A stretch of 64,000 bases of DNA from Halobellus rarus (GCF_024494595.1 NZ_JANHDI010000002.1:186001-250000); one strand, 5' to 3'. Positions 16,963-25,872 are shown, counted from the stretch's first letter. Numbers and translations are program-made. Notes: generated from the letters alone by a model not told the origin.

Positions 16963-17262
16963 TCACTCGTCGTTCGTCGCCGCCGTCATCGCCCAGACGG
17001 CGGTGAGACCGAGGGCCGCGGCGGGAAGCAGCGGGAGAACGAGCAAGGAGGCGATGTAGGGGATTCCGATCGCCGAGAGGATCCCGGGTCGGACGTAGAT
17101 GATCCCCGGGACGATCAACAGACAGACGACGAGGACGGCGACGAGAACCCAGCCGCGCCCGCCGAAGCCGTCGGTGTCCGCCTCCGATTCCGATTCCCGG
17201 GCCCCGGCGGCCGTCTCGGTCTCACCCGGCCGATGGACGTATCCCCCGTCGTCAGAGTTCAC
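16963..17262 (-). CDS. Two-helix membrane protein, unknown function
   Basis: The 99-aa protein has an acidic, disordered N-terminus (about 1-35) and two transmembrane helices (about 37-60 and 66-90), ending in a short acidic tail. Its first codons overlap the end of the upstream oxidoreductase gene by 11 bp, so it is probably translated from the same mRNA by coupling. No family is recognised. Confidence 0.65.
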   Translation of the reverse strand: MNSDDGGYVHRPGETETAAGARESESEADTDGFGGRGWVLVAVLVVCLLIVPGIIYVRPGILSAIGIPYIASLLVLPLLPAAALGLTAVWAMTAATNDE

Positions 17263-18316
17263 TGTCTGGGATTACGACTACCTTGCCAAAGCCCTCCCGG
17301 TTCTCGATCAGCTCGTGGGCGCGGGCGGTCTCGCTCATCGGTAGCGTCTCTCGGATCCGCGGCTCGAGGACGCCGTCCCAGACGAGTTCGAGGACTTCTT
17401 CGGCCTGCTCTGGCGTCGCCATCGTCGAGCCGATGATCTCCAGTTGATTGAAGAAGATGCGGTTCAGCGCGGCGTCGGGGTTCGGCCCCGTGGTCGCCCC
17501 GCAGGTGACGAACCGGCCGCCCTTCCGGAGGCTCTTCAGCGAATCCTCGTAGGTGGCTTCGCCGACGTGGTCGACGACGACGTCGACGCCGCGCCCGTCG
17601 GTCAGGTCGTAGATCTCCCCGGCGAAGTCCACCGCCTCGTAGTCGATGCCGTGGTCCGCGCCGCAGTCGGCCGCGTGTTCGAGTTTCTCGGCCGACGAGG
17701 CGGTCGCGTACACCTCACAGCCGGCGTGGTCGGCGATCTGCACCGCCGCGTGGCCGACGCCGCCGGACGCGCCGTGCACCAGAACGCGTTCGCCGGCCTG
17801 CACGTCCGCGCGGTGGATCAGCATCCGCCAGGCGGTCTGGAAGACGAGCGGTGCCGCCGCGGCGACTTCCCACGCGACGTGCTCGGGGACGGGAACGAGG
17901 TTCTCGGCGGGGACGGCGGCGTATTCCGAGTGGACGCCGCGGGCGTGCTCGCCGATGATGTGGAAGTCGGGCGAGAGCGTCGGGTCGTCCCGCCGCCGGG
18001 ACGCGGTCCCCCCGCCCGCTTCGACGTCTCGGCCGTCGCCGCGGACACCGGCGAGGAGTGCGACTCGATCGCCGGGGGCCACGCGCGACACGTCTTCGCC
18101 GACTTCCGTGACGACCCCGGCCATGTCGCTGCCGGGGATATGGGGTAACGACAGGTCGAGCCCCGGAAGCCCGCGTCGGGTCCAGACGTCGAGGTGGTTC
18201 AGCGCGCCGGCCTTCACGTCGACGAGGGCCTCGTCGCGACCGATTTCGGGGCCGGGAAACTCGCCGTACTCGATGACGTCGCGGTCGCCGTGCTCCGAGA
18301 ACTGGACGGCTTTCAT
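17252..18316 (-). CDS. Zinc-type alcohol dehydrogenase-like (MDR) oxidoreductase without structural zinc lobe
   Basis: This 354-aa medium-chain reductase has the N-terminal GroES-like domain (VKAGALNHLDVWTRRG, PGSDMAGVVTEVGEDV), a Rossmann domain with HGASGGVGHAAVQIA binding NADPH, and a C-terminal FGKVVVIP. The four-Cys structural zinc lobe of classical alcohol dehydrogenases is replaced by an acidic/Arg-rich linker (about residues 93-112) without cysteines, and the active-site zinc Cys is also absent, which points to the quinone-oxidoreductase branch. Substrate unknown. It is divergent from dnaJ and overlaps the next membrane protein gene. Confidence 0.85.
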   Translation of the reverse strand: MKAVQFSEHGDRDVIEYGEFPGPEIGRDEALVDVKAGALNHLDVWTRRGLPGLDLSLPHIPGSDMAGVVTEVGEDVSRVAPGDRVALLAGVRGDGRDVEAGGGTASRRRDDPTLSPDFHIIGEHARGVHSEYAAVPAENLVPVPEHVAWEVAAAAPLVFQTAWRMLIHRADVQAGERVLVHGASGGVGHAAVQIADHAGCEVYATASSAEKLEHAADCGADHGIDYEAVDFAGEIYDLTDGRGVDVVVDHVGEATYEDSLKSLRKGGRFVTCGATTGPNPDAALNRIFFNQLEIIGSTMATPEQAEEVLELVWDGVLEPRIRETLPMSETARAHELIENREGFGKVVVIPDSEL

Positions 18317-18354
18317 ACCGGCTTCTCTTCCGGCGAGTACAAAAGCCCGGGGGC

Positions 18355-18413
18355 GGACGTCGCGACAGGTGCGAGGGAGGACGTCGCGACAGGTGCGTGG
18401 GAGGACGTCGCGG
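18355..18413. repeat. 24-bp tandem repeats between divergent genes
   Basis: GGACGTCGCGACAGGTGCGA and four more bases form a 24-bp unit at 18355-18378, repeated with one change at 18379-18402 and partly at 18403-18413. It lies in the 171-bp gap between the MDR gene and dnaJ. Confidence 0.85.
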
Positions 18414-18487
18414 TTGTGGATCCGGTTCCCCGTCGTCTCCGACCCGTTCAGTTGAAGTAGCTCAATCGTTTACGACTCTCACAACGA

Positions 18488-19660
18488 ATGAGCGAGGACT
18501 TCTACGACGTTCTCGGTGTCTCCCGAGACGCCACCGAGGACGAGATCAAGCAGGCCTACCGGAAGAAGGCCGCGGAGTATCACCCCGACGTCTCCGAGGA
18601 GGCCGACGCCGAGGAGAAGTTCAAGAAGGTCAAGAAGGCCAAAGAGGTCCTCACCGACGACGAGAAGCGCCAGATGTACGATCAACTGGGCCACGAGCGC
18701 TTCGAACAGGCCGAAAAGCGCGGCGGCGTCGGCGGCGGTGCCGGCGGCGGCCGCGGCCAGGGCAACCCCTTCGGCGGGATGGGCGGCGGTGGCGGCCAGG
18801 GAAGTCCCTTCGAGGACATTTTCAACCAGTTCTTCGGCGGCGGTCGCGGCGGGGGCGGCGGCAGGGGGCGCAACCGCCCGCGACAGGGGCAGGATCTGCG
18901 CACTCAGGTCACCCTCGACCTCGAAGAGGTCTACGAGGGCGTCGAAAAGCAGTTCACGATCACCCGCCCGGAGGAGTGTTCGGAGTGTGGCGGCCGCGGC
19001 CACCCCGCTGACGCCGACGTCAACACCTGTCCGGAGTGTAACGGGCAGGGACAGACCACGACCGTCCGGGACACGCCGCTCGGGCGCGTGCAACAGACCC
19101 AGACGTGCCGTCGTTGCGAAGGTACCGGCGAGACCTACAGCGAGACGTGTTCGATCTGCGGCGGCGACGGCGTCACCCGCGAGGAGGCGACACTCTCGGT
19201 CGACATCCCCGCCGGGATCCGCGACGGCCAGACGCTCCGGATGGAACGGGAGGGCGCGCCCGGCGAGAACGGCGGTCCGAAGGGCGACCTCCTCATCGAC
19301 GTCTCCGTGCGCGACCACGACGACTTCGAGCGCGACGGCGACGACCTCTATCACCGCCACCCGATCTCGTTCCCGAAGGCGGTCTTCGGCGCGACGATCG
19401 AAGTCCCGACGGTCGACGGGACGACGGCACTGGAAATCCCGGCGGGCACCCAGAGCGGCGAGGAGTTCCGGATCCGTGACGAGGGGATGCCGCACCTCCG
19501 CGGGCGCGGCCACGGCGACCTCTACGTCCATGTGCAGGTGGTGACCCCCGACAACCTCAACACGGAGCAGAAGGAGGCCTTGGAGGCCTTCGCCGAGGCC
19601 GGAGGCGAGGACGTCGACGTCAACGAGGGCTTCTTCGAGAAGATCAAGAATTCCTTCTAA
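18488..19660 (+). CDS. dnaJ: Chaperone protein DnaJ
   Basis: This is a type I Hsp40 of 390 aa. The J-domain (1-70) has the HPD motif in AAEYHPDVSEE. A Gly/Phe-rich linker follows (about 78-135), then the zinc-binding region with four CxxCxGxG repeats (CSECGGRG, CPECNGQG, CRRCEGTG, CSICGGDG) and the C-terminal substrate-binding domain. It stimulates the Hsp70 DnaK in the cytoplasm. dnaK and grpE, commonly nearby, are not within the 170 bp upstream, which is occupied by a divergent gene and tandem repeats. Confidence 0.97.
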   Translation: MSEDFYDVLGVSRDATEDEIKQAYRKKAAEYHPDVSEEADAEEKFKKVKKAKEVLTDDEKRQMYDQLGHERFEQAEKRGGVGGGAGGGRGQGNPFGGMGGGGGQGSPFEDIFNQFFGGGRGGGGGRGRNRPRQGQDLRTQVTLDLEEVYEGVEKQFTITRPEECSECGGRGHPADADVNTCPECNGQGQTTTVRDTPLGRVQQTQTCRRCEGTGETYSETCSICGGDGVTREEATLSVDIPAGIRDGQTLRMEREGAPGENGGPKGDLLIDVSVRDHDDFERDGDDLYHRHPISFPKAVFGATIEVPTVDGTTALEIPAGTQSGEEFRIRDEGMPHLRGRGHGDLYVHVQVVTPDNLNTEQKEALEAFAEAGGEDVDVNEGFFEKIKNSF

Positions 19661-19734
19661 CTCTACCTTTTTGTGCGGTGGGTTTCCTCGCTCACTGCGT
19701 TCGCTGCGGGAACCCACCGTGCAAAAACCTAGAG
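19661..19734. repeat. Large imperfect inverted repeat just after dnaJ
   Basis: Arms of about 27 nt (19661-19687 and 19708-19734) match at roughly 23 positions when one is reverse-complemented, enclosing a short loop rich in TCGCT/GCG steps. The left arm starts one base after the dnaJ stop and contains CCTTTTTG, so it may act as a terminator for dnaJ as well as being a haloarchaeal palindromic repeat. Confidence 0.7.
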
Positions 19735-19987
19735 GGAAAAAGACCGCCGACGTCACGGCCTTCGGCCGCTCGTCGGCGGGGAGAATAGTCGCTCCCCCGC
19801 CACCGCACCGCGCTGGCTTTCAGCGAGGCCAGCAGTCTCGCCCGGCTCGCGGATGCTCAATGAAAGTCAACCATTGAGCGAATCGAGAGATCAGAATCCG
19901 GCGACCCGGTGGGCTCTTCGAGTTCCCGGTAGCCGGCTCACTCGCCGAAGACGAGGTCAAGAGCCGACCAGCGGGAGGCTCGCAGTT

Positions 19988-20048
19988 CTTTTGGTCCAGT
20001 TTTTGCTGCGGGCGGCTAAGCTGCCCGCAGCAAAAGGTGAGCGTGCAG
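19988..20048. repeat. Palindromic repeat element, copy A
   Basis: The element begins CTTTTGGTCCAG and ends GCAAAAGGTGAGCGTGCAG. It forms a perfect 13-bp stem (TTTTGCTGCGGGC, 20001-20013, with GCCCGCAGCAAAA, 20023-20035) around a 9-nt loop. The same ends occur in copy B at 31526-31649 with a different interior. The rest of 19735-20121 holds no gene I can support. Confidence 0.8.
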
Positions 20049-20121
20049 CGCAAACAGAGAGCGCGAGAAAGCCACGTGCACATCGAAATTTAATGTCCTC
20101 CCCTCAGAACCGTGCGGTGAC

Positions 20122-21102
20122 ATGGCACAAGGCGGAATCGTCGTTCAATTCGCGATCATCGTCGGGGCCGTCTTCGGGTTGTGGATCGGCGCTCGGGCAC
20201 TCGTAGACGCGGTCGTCAAGCTGGCTCAACGACTCGGCGTTTCTGAGACGACCATCGCACTAACAATCGTTGCGATCGGGACTTCGATGCCGGAAATCGT
20301 CGTGACAAGCGACGCTGCTCTCTCCGGATTCGGGGACATCGCTGTCGGCAACGTTGTCGGGTCGAACATCTACAACCTCGCATTCATTCTCGGCGTCGTG
20401 TCGCTCCTCCGGGTCATTCCGGTCGAGCGGTCACTCCTCCATCGGGACGGGATCGCACTGATTCTTGCGACCTTGGCCGGCTTCGCAGTTCTGTTCGATC
20501 AGACCGTGACCGGTGCTGAGGGGCTTGTACTCGTCGGACTGTTTGTTGTCTACACGGTCTATATGATCCGAGACGAGCGAACAACGCCTGCTCTCGACAC
20601 CGAGTATCCGGAGTCACGCGTATCTGAAGCGGTCGTGAAGGCAGTGTCATTCCGGGGACGGGAGGCCCTCGTACTTGGTGGGGGGTTAGCCATCGTGTTG
20701 ATTAGCGGGCACTATATGGTCGAAGCCGCGTCGGTGATCGCCCGCAGTGCGGGAATCTCGGATTGGGTCATCGGTGGGACAATCGTTTCGGCGGGAACGT
20801 CGACGCCGGAGTTCGCGGTGTCGCTCGTTGCACTCCGGCGAGGGCACATCGGGATGTCTGTCGGGAACGTCGTCGGCAGCAATATTTTCAACACGCTCGG
20901 AATCCTCGGATTCGCGGCAGTCCTCCGTCGGCTCTCTGTCGGCGGCGCGGCCATAGAGAGCCTCCTCTGGCTGACGGTGGTCACGGTCGTTATGGTCGCC
21001 GCTCTGTGGTCTGGACGAAAGCTCTCACGCCTCGAAGGCGGGGTCTTCGCCCTCTCCGAGGTCGTCCGCTGGGCGTTGGGACTGCTCCGAATTTTCGGCT
21101 GA
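20122..21102 (+). CDS. Na+/Ca2+ exchanger family (CaCA) membrane antiporter
   Basis: The 326-aa protein is about ten transmembrane helices in two inverted halves. Each half carries the alpha-repeat of the calcium/cation antiporter family: IVAIGTSMPEIVVTSDAA with GNVVGSNIYNLAF, and VSAGTSTPEFAVSLVAL with GNVVGSNIFNTLG. It should exchange Ca2+ (or another cation) for Na+ across the plasma membrane. Codon use is less GC-rich than in neighbouring housekeeping genes, and it follows a palindromic repeat, so it may be part of a mobile or accessory segment. Confidence 0.93.
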   Translation: MAQGGIVVQFAIIVGAVFGLWIGARALVDAVVKLAQRLGVSETTIALTIVAIGTSMPEIVVTSDAALSGFGDIAVGNVVGSNIYNLAFILGVVSLLRVIPVERSLLHRDGIALILATLAGFAVLFDQTVTGAEGLVLVGLFVVYTVYMIRDERTTPALDTEYPESRVSEAVVKAVSFRGREALVLGGGLAIVLISGHYMVEAASVIARSAGISDWVIGGTIVSAGTSTPEFAVSLVALRRGHIGMSVGNVVGSNIFNTLGILGFAAVLRRLSVGGAAIESLLWLTVVTVVMVAALWSGRKLSRLEGGVFALSEVVRWALGLLRIFG

Positions 21103-21307
21103 GATGCTCGTCACTCTCCGTGGCTCACTGAACGACAGGCGGCAGACGATGTGACCGTCGCCGGATCGTTCGTAACTCAACTACCGGACACGAGACACGG
21201 ACCATCGTAAGGACCTTTTGCCCACGGCCAAGCGCCCGGATCCGTTCTCGGGTGAGTACGACCGTAGGAGTGTTTATCCGCTCTACGCCTGTACGTGTTG
21301 ATTGGAG

Positions 21308-21733
21308 ATGACTTCGAACGAACACGTCTTACCAGCCGGACTCCGTACGGTCTTCAGACTCCATGCGCTCGTCGTGGCCGGAGCGACGCTTCCGCTCATC
21401 TTCATCCCGGTCGTGTGGGCAGAACTGGTCGGCTGGGCGGCGGTCGACGTAACGCTCGCTCGGCTCCTCGGTGGTGCCCTCCTCGCGACTACCGTCGGCT
21501 CGCTCCTCGCAAGTCGCGTTCGGACGTACGCAGAGGTCCGCACGTATCTCCTCTTCGAGCAGACCGTTGGAACGCTTATTTTCCTCGTCGCTGCGTACGA
21601 GGTCCTCTTCGGAGGGGCGCCACCGTTCACGTGGGCCTTCGTCGCGGTCCCTGGCGTGTTCAGCCTCGCACGGATGTACTACCTTCTGTATGACGAGGAA
21701 CTCCGAGCGGACGTCCCGCGCCCGGCGTCCTAA
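21308..21733 (+). CDS. Four-helix membrane protein, unknown function
   Basis: The 141-aa protein has four predicted transmembrane helices (about residues 14-36, 43-62, 70-93, 100-122) and a short cytoplasmic C-terminus. ATG at 21308 was chosen; a TTG two codons earlier is less likely. I do not recognise a named family. It follows the cation exchanger by about 200 bp in the same direction but has its own upstream region. Confidence 0.65.
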   Translation: MTSNEHVLPAGLRTVFRLHALVVAGATLPLIFIPVVWAELVGWAAVDVTLARLLGGALLATTVGSLLASRVRTYAEVRTYLLFEQTVGTLIFLVAAYEVLFGGAPPFTWAFVAVPGVFSLARMYYLLYDEELRADVPRPAS

Positions 21734-21835
21734 CCGCCTCAAGGACGAGGGAAGACCCGCTCTACCCGACGCTCAGTCAAACGCTGTGCCGTGCTAAGTG
21801 GTATTTATGCTGTCAGGAGTCGAATATCTACTGTT

Positions 21836-23449
21836 ATGCCTTCGTTCGCATCGTCCCAACCGAACCCGGACAGCTCCACGCAGCGTTTACCGTGGACCAC
21901 ACGGGTTCGACCGGAGACGCTCTCCCGACTTGAGACGCTCATCACGCTCGCCGACGAAACCGACCGCGAGCGTCTCCCGGTCGTCGCGCCGTTCACCGGC
22001 GAGGAGTTGGCGACCGTTCCGGCTGGAACCGCCGCCGACGTCGAAGCCGCCGTTGACCGGGCACGGACGGCCCAGTCCGCGTGGGCCGAGCAGAGCATCC
22101 GCGACCGGGCGGCCGTCCTTCGGCGGTTCCGCGAACTCGTTCTTGACCGTGAGGCGTTCCTCTGTGACCTCATCGGACTTGAGGGCGGTAAACCCCGATA
22201 TCACTGCTTCTCTGAGATATACGTCCTCGCCGAGATAGCGCGATACTACGCTCGACACGGCGAAGACGTCCTCGGGGAAGTCCGTCGCGCCGGGCCGATT
22301 CCCGGAGTGACCGCCGTCCGGGTCCGACACCGCCCGGTCGGCGTCGTCGGGATCATCGGTCCGTGGAACGTCCCGTTCGACCTGACCGTCGGTGATGCGC
22401 TTCCGGCTCTCCTCGCGGGCAATGCGGTCGTCGTCAAACCGGCCGAGCAGACGCCGTTCAGTGCCCTTGCCGGGGCGGAACTACTCTACGAGGCGGGACT
22501 TCCGCGGGACGCCTTCCACGTCGTGACCGGAACGGGCGAGGAGGCTGGCGCTGCAATCGTCGATACCGTCGACTTCGTCTCGTTCACAGGGAGCACGGGG
22601 ACGGCGCGACAGATCGGCGAACGGGCCAGTCGACGGGGTATCGGCTACTCGCTCGAACTCGGCGGCAAGAACCCGATGGTCGTCCTCGCTGACGTTGACC
22701 TCGACGCGACGCTCGAACGGATGGTTCAGGGGTGTTTCGGGAACTCCGGGCAGGTCTGTATGGCCCCAGAACGGATCTACATCGAAGCCGCCATCTACGA
22801 CGAGTTCCTCGCACGATTCACGGAACGGATCGAACGGCTCACCCTCGGCGCGTCGTTCGACTACGACGTGGAGGTCGGGTCGCTCATCTCCGAGGCTCAC
22901 CTCGCGAAGGTGGCGGCGCACGTCGATGACGCCGTGGCAAAGGGAGCGACAGCCCTGACGGGCGGCCAGGCCCGGCCCGACGTCGGTCCGATGGTATACG
23001 AACCGACAGTCCTCGTGGACGTCACAGAGGATATGACGCTGTACACCGAGGAGACGTTCGGCCCCGTCGTCGCCGTTTACCGGGCCGAAAATGCCGAGGA
23101 GGCGATCGAACGGGCGAACGAGACGCCATACGGACTGAATGCGAGCGTCTGGACGAGCGACCGACGACGGGGCGCATCGGTCGCGCGCCGACTCGATGCT
23201 GGTATGGTCGCCATCAACGACGCTTACGCGGTCGGGTATGCCGCGCCCGCGGCACCGATGGGCGGAACGAAAGGATCTGGAACCGGACGCCGACACGGGC
23301 CTGAGGGGCTCCTGAAGTACACGGTTCCCCAGACGATCGCACGGAACCGGGGAATGACGTTCGTCCCCTCCGGAGAGGACGCGGAGGCTTCTGCCCGTCG
23401 ACTCCTCCGACTCCTCCGCTTCTTCGGGCGCGTTCCCGGCCTACGCTGA
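21836..23449 (+). CDS. Aldehyde dehydrogenase family protein
   Basis: The 537-aa protein is an NAD(P)-dependent aldehyde dehydrogenase. It has the cofactor-binding VGIIGPWNVPFDL and FTGSTGTARQIGERA motifs, the catalytic Glu in LELGGKNP (about 274) and the nucleophilic Cys in GNSGQVCMAPE (about 308), plus the ETFGPVVAV segment. The closest look is to succinate-semialdehyde or betaine aldehyde type enzymes but the substrate is not determinable. A C-terminal extension of about 35 residues rich in Arg/Leu follows the usual end. The start at 21836 is favoured by a TATA-like GTATTTATG about 30 nt upstream. Confidence 0.92.
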   Translation: MPSFASSQPNPDSSTQRLPWTTRVRPETLSRLETLITLADETDRERLPVVAPFTGEELATVPAGTAADVEAAVDRARTAQSAWAEQSIRDRAAVLRRFRELVLDREAFLCDLIGLEGGKPRYHCFSEIYVLAEIARYYARHGEDVLGEVRRAGPIPGVTAVRVRHRPVGVVGIIGPWNVPFDLTVGDALPALLAGNAVVVKPAEQTPFSALAGAELLYEAGLPRDAFHVVTGTGEEAGAAIVDTVDFVSFTGSTGTARQIGERASRRGIGYSLELGGKNPMVVLADVDLDATLERMVQGCFGNSGQVCMAPERIYIEAAIYDEFLARFTERIERLTLGASFDYDVEVGSLISEAHLAKVAAHVDDAVAKGATALTGGQARPDVGPMVYEPTVLVDVTEDMTLYTEETFGPVVAVYRAENAEEAIERANETPYGLNASVWTSDRRRGASVARRLDAGMVAINDAYAVGYAAPAAPMGGTKGSGTGRRHGPEGLLKYTVPQTIARNRGMTFVPSGEDAEASARRLLRLLRFFGRVPGLR

Positions 23450-23646
23450 AGTTCCTCTGATAGGCGTTTGCTCGTGACGCCCTCCCCGAGTGGACCAGAC
23501 CGCTACCAACTCTGGCAGAAACGTGGGCTGATTCCGGAGGATATACTCAGTGCGTCGAAGATGAGCGGTCACAGGTCGGATCGGGCTTCGTCGGTACGGA
23601 GAACGGGTAGCGACTCTCACGAGGGACTACCGAACTCGGAGTCGCG

Positions 23647-23940
23647 TTATGCCTCGATGGGAAGTTCAACTCCGATCTGTCCCAGAAGCGTCGCCATTCC
23701 TGCAACGGAGGCCGTCTCCACGATTTCACCGTCCCGAACTCGGCGCATATGGACCCCCGGAACTGCAATCTCGTTGCCTGTCGGTTCGATGCCACGGAAC
23801 GGTCCCTCGTGCGTGCCACGCATCGTTATGTACTGCATCACTGTGTCTCCCTCCACTACTCCGTGTTCGACTTCCACGCGCAGATCGGGGAAGGCGGTTT
23901 TCCACTCTCCGTAGAGCGCTTTGATGTCGTCTCGACTCAC
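23647..23940 (-). pseudogene. Remnant of a SnoaL-like ester cyclase gene (C-terminal part)
   Basis: The reading frame encodes about 95 residues, VVSRDDIKALYGEWKTAFPD onwards to GVELPIEA, which resemble the C-terminal two thirds of SnoaL-like polyketide/ester cyclases (for example RGTHEGPFRGIEPTG and a ...IVET... strand). The N-terminal helix pair that such proteins need is missing. Upstream in this frame the sequence is low-similarity open frame running antisense through other features. Its start coincides with the end of a truncated cupin frame, so it looks like the product of a deletion joining two genes. Confidence 0.55.
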
Positions 23941-24101
23941 CACTGGCTGGCCGTCACCTCGCCCGGTTCGACGAGGACCTGATTCACCCTGAGTTCGCTC
24001 GCTTCGAGCCGCTCGGTCAGTTTTCGGACCGACGTCTCGCAGGTATTGAACTGTTCTTTCGGTACGGTCTCCGGGTGGACGACGTTGAACCCCTCCGTCA
24101 T
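23937..24101 (-). pseudogene. Remnant of a cupin gene (N-terminal part)
   Basis: From ATG at 24101 the frame reads MTEGFNVVHPETVPKEQFNT and later ELRVNQVLVEPGEVTASQW, then stops. This matches the first 50-odd residues of haloarchaeal cupin proteins, which continue with the metal-binding His motifs just after GEVT. Those motifs are absent because the frame ends at the junction with the SnoaL remnant. A complete but different cupin lies 123 bp away on the other strand. Confidence 0.5.
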
Positions 24102-24223
24102 CGGCTGGTCTCGTACGTCGGTTTCGACCGCCGCGGACAAAAAGATACGGCGGGAAGTCGCTCCCCCCCGGAGAACCACCGGGACCCTCACTTTCACGTC
24201 GCTCTCGTCCGAATGGACTGTCG

Positions 24224-24541
24224 ATGTCGTACACGAAAGCGAACCACACCGACGGCGACGAGAAGGCACCCGGAATGTACTTCCTCCGCGAGGAGCTCGA
24301 CTGCGAGAACCTCGGACTCACCGTCATCGAGGCCGAGGCCGGGTGGACCGGAATGGAACACGACCACGGTGACGACGGTCAGGAGGAGGTGTACTATCTG
24401 GTCGAGGGCGCGGCGACGATGGACGTCGACGGCGACGAGGTGACGATGAGCGCCGGCGACGCTCTCCGCGTGGCGGGCGACGCGAGTCGACAACTGACCG
24501 CCGACGAGGCGAGCACGTTGGTGGTCGCGGGGGCTCCCTGA
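24224..24541 (+). CDS. Cupin domain protein
   Basis: This 105-aa protein is a single cupin barrel. It has the first metal-binding motif in GWTGMEHDHGDDGQEEVYYLVEG (seen as MEHDH...EEVYYLVEG) and the second around DVDGDEVTMSAGDALRVAGD. Cupins bind a metal or small ligand; many single-domain haloarchaeal ones have no known substrate. It stands alone between gene remnants and an AMP-binding-like gene. Confidence 0.85.
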   Translation: MSYTKANHTDGDEKAPGMYFLREELDCENLGLTVIEAEAGWTGMEHDHGDDGQEEVYYLVEGAATMDVDGDEVTMSAGDALRVAGDASRQLTADEASTLVVAGAP

Positions 24542-24713
24542 CCGACAGTGGGCGAGACGTCGGGATCGCCGGCGATGGAACGTGGCACACAGAGACCCGC
24601 AGCGGCGAGATACACCACGTAGGAGTGGACGTTCACCCGTTCACGAGGGGTGACCTTCACAGGTCGTCGTGCTCGGCCGACGCCGTTTTGCCCCCCGCCG
24701 GCCGAGTGCCGGT

Positions 24714-25439
24714 ATGAATCCCGATCCAGATCCGGAGGGATCGTCTGACCTCGGATCCACCGGAGAGTCCAACGCCGGTGAGGAGTACCCGCCGCCCCTC
24801 TCGGATCCCGAGACGGTCGGTGAGCTCGTCGCTCGCGATCGACGAACCTCGGGGGTCGCACTCCGCGCGGAGAACGTCGACCGGACGTACAGCTACCACA
24901 ACTTCGTCACGACGACGTACAAGATCGGCAACGTCCTTCGGCACCTCGGCGTCCGTCGCGGAACGGAGGTCCTCGTGGTTCCGGACCCGCTTCCCGAACC
25001 GGTTCTCACCTTCTACGGTGCGGCCCAACTCGGTGCGGTCACGCGCTTTTCGGACACCCTCGCGTCGACCGACCCCCGGGTCGTGGTCGCGCCCGCGGAC
25101 CGCGAAGCGGCCGTTGATCTGCCCCCCGGACACCACCTCGTCGTCTACGGCGACCCGCCGACGGCGGCGACGACGACCCACTGGGAGACGGAGGTCTGGA
25201 GCGAGAACCCGGCCGTCCATCCGACGAGCGTCGGGGGAACCGACCCGCTCTTGGCGGTCGGCGATCGAACCCACTCGCACGTCGACGCGCTCTCGAAGGT
25301 ATCCGGAGGCGAGGCGAGCGAGCGACCGGAAGCGGGCGAGCGAGTCGCCGTCCAGGGCTCGTTCGAGGACCCCGACGTGGTCATCGACGGCCTCGTCGAG
25401 CCGATCGCGGCGGGCGCGACGATCACGCTCACCGAGTGA
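24714..25439 (+). CDS. Half-length AMP-binding (acyl-CoA synthetase)-like protein
   Basis: The 241-aa protein resembles only the N-terminal part of ANL-superfamily adenylating enzymes: a YPPPLSDPETVGELVARD start, VALRAENVDRTYSYHNF, NVLRHLGVRRGTEVLVVPD and VLTFYGAAQLGAVTRF. The P-loop and the A8/A10 catalytic motifs of full enzymes (about 500 aa) are absent. A second set of degenerate motifs follows. I recall similar short proteins in other haloarchaea, so it is probably a conserved, non-catalytic or repurposed family rather than a fresh truncation. The start at 24714 was preferred over one 15 codons earlier. Confidence 0.6.
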   Translation: MNPDPDPEGSSDLGSTGESNAGEEYPPPLSDPETVGELVARDRRTSGVALRAENVDRTYSYHNFVTTTYKIGNVLRHLGVRRGTEVLVVPDPLPEPVLTFYGAAQLGAVTRFSDTLASTDPRVVVAPADREAAVDLPPGHHLVVYGDPPTAATTTHWETEVWSENPAVHPTSVGGTDPLLAVGDRTHSHVDALSKVSGGEASERPEAGERVAVQGSFEDPDVVIDGLVEPIAAGATITLTE

Positions 25440-25532
25440 CCGCCCGGTTCTGTCCGGACGTGACGCGCTCGACGTTCCCACGGGTCGAAAACCGGACGAG
25501 GATCTATCACCTATAGCGGACAATATGTAGAT

Positions 25533-25742
25533 ATGGTACTCAGAGCCATCGCCCTCGTCCTCGGCATCGTCGAACTGATCGCTCCGCGTCGACTCGTCGA
25601 CTTCTGGATGGGGCTGGCGACGACGGACGACGCGGAACTCCGTCCGTGGGTCTACACCGCCGCCCGCGTCGAGGGGGTATTCCTCGTCCTGTGGGCGCTC
25701 AAGGGCGGGTGCTCCGGAGGCGACGACGACGCGTCGTCCTGA
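25533..25742 (+). CDS. Small membrane protein, unknown function
   Basis: The 69-aa protein has two short hydrophobic segments (about 3-18 and 45-58) with a polar middle LATTDDAELRPWVYTAARVEG and a Gly/Asp/Ser tail. A CTATAG box lies about 20 nt upstream of the ATG. It is followed by degenerate 18-20 bp tandem repeats (25744-25799). No family is recognised. Confidence 0.6.
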   Translation: MVLRAIALVLGIVELIAPRRLVDFWMGLATTDDAELRPWVYTAARVEGVFLVLWALKGGCSGGDDDASS

Positions 25743-25743
25743 A

Positions 25744-25799
25744 CGGATCCGCCGCTGAAATCGGAATCCGCCGCTCGAGACCGGATCCGCTCCTCCCGG
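25744..25799. repeat. Degenerate 18-20 bp tandem repeats after the 69-aa gene
   Basis: Three units begin CGGATCCGCCGCTG, CGGAATCCGCCGCTC and CGGATCCGCTCC (25744, 25762, 25782). They start just downstream of the stop codon at 25742. Confidence 0.65.
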
Positions 25800-25872
25800 G
25801 AGTGAACGGAGAACGTCCGCCGGTCGAGCGGAAACCGAGGGGTCCTTGGGGGTCGACGCTCGCCTACTGGGT

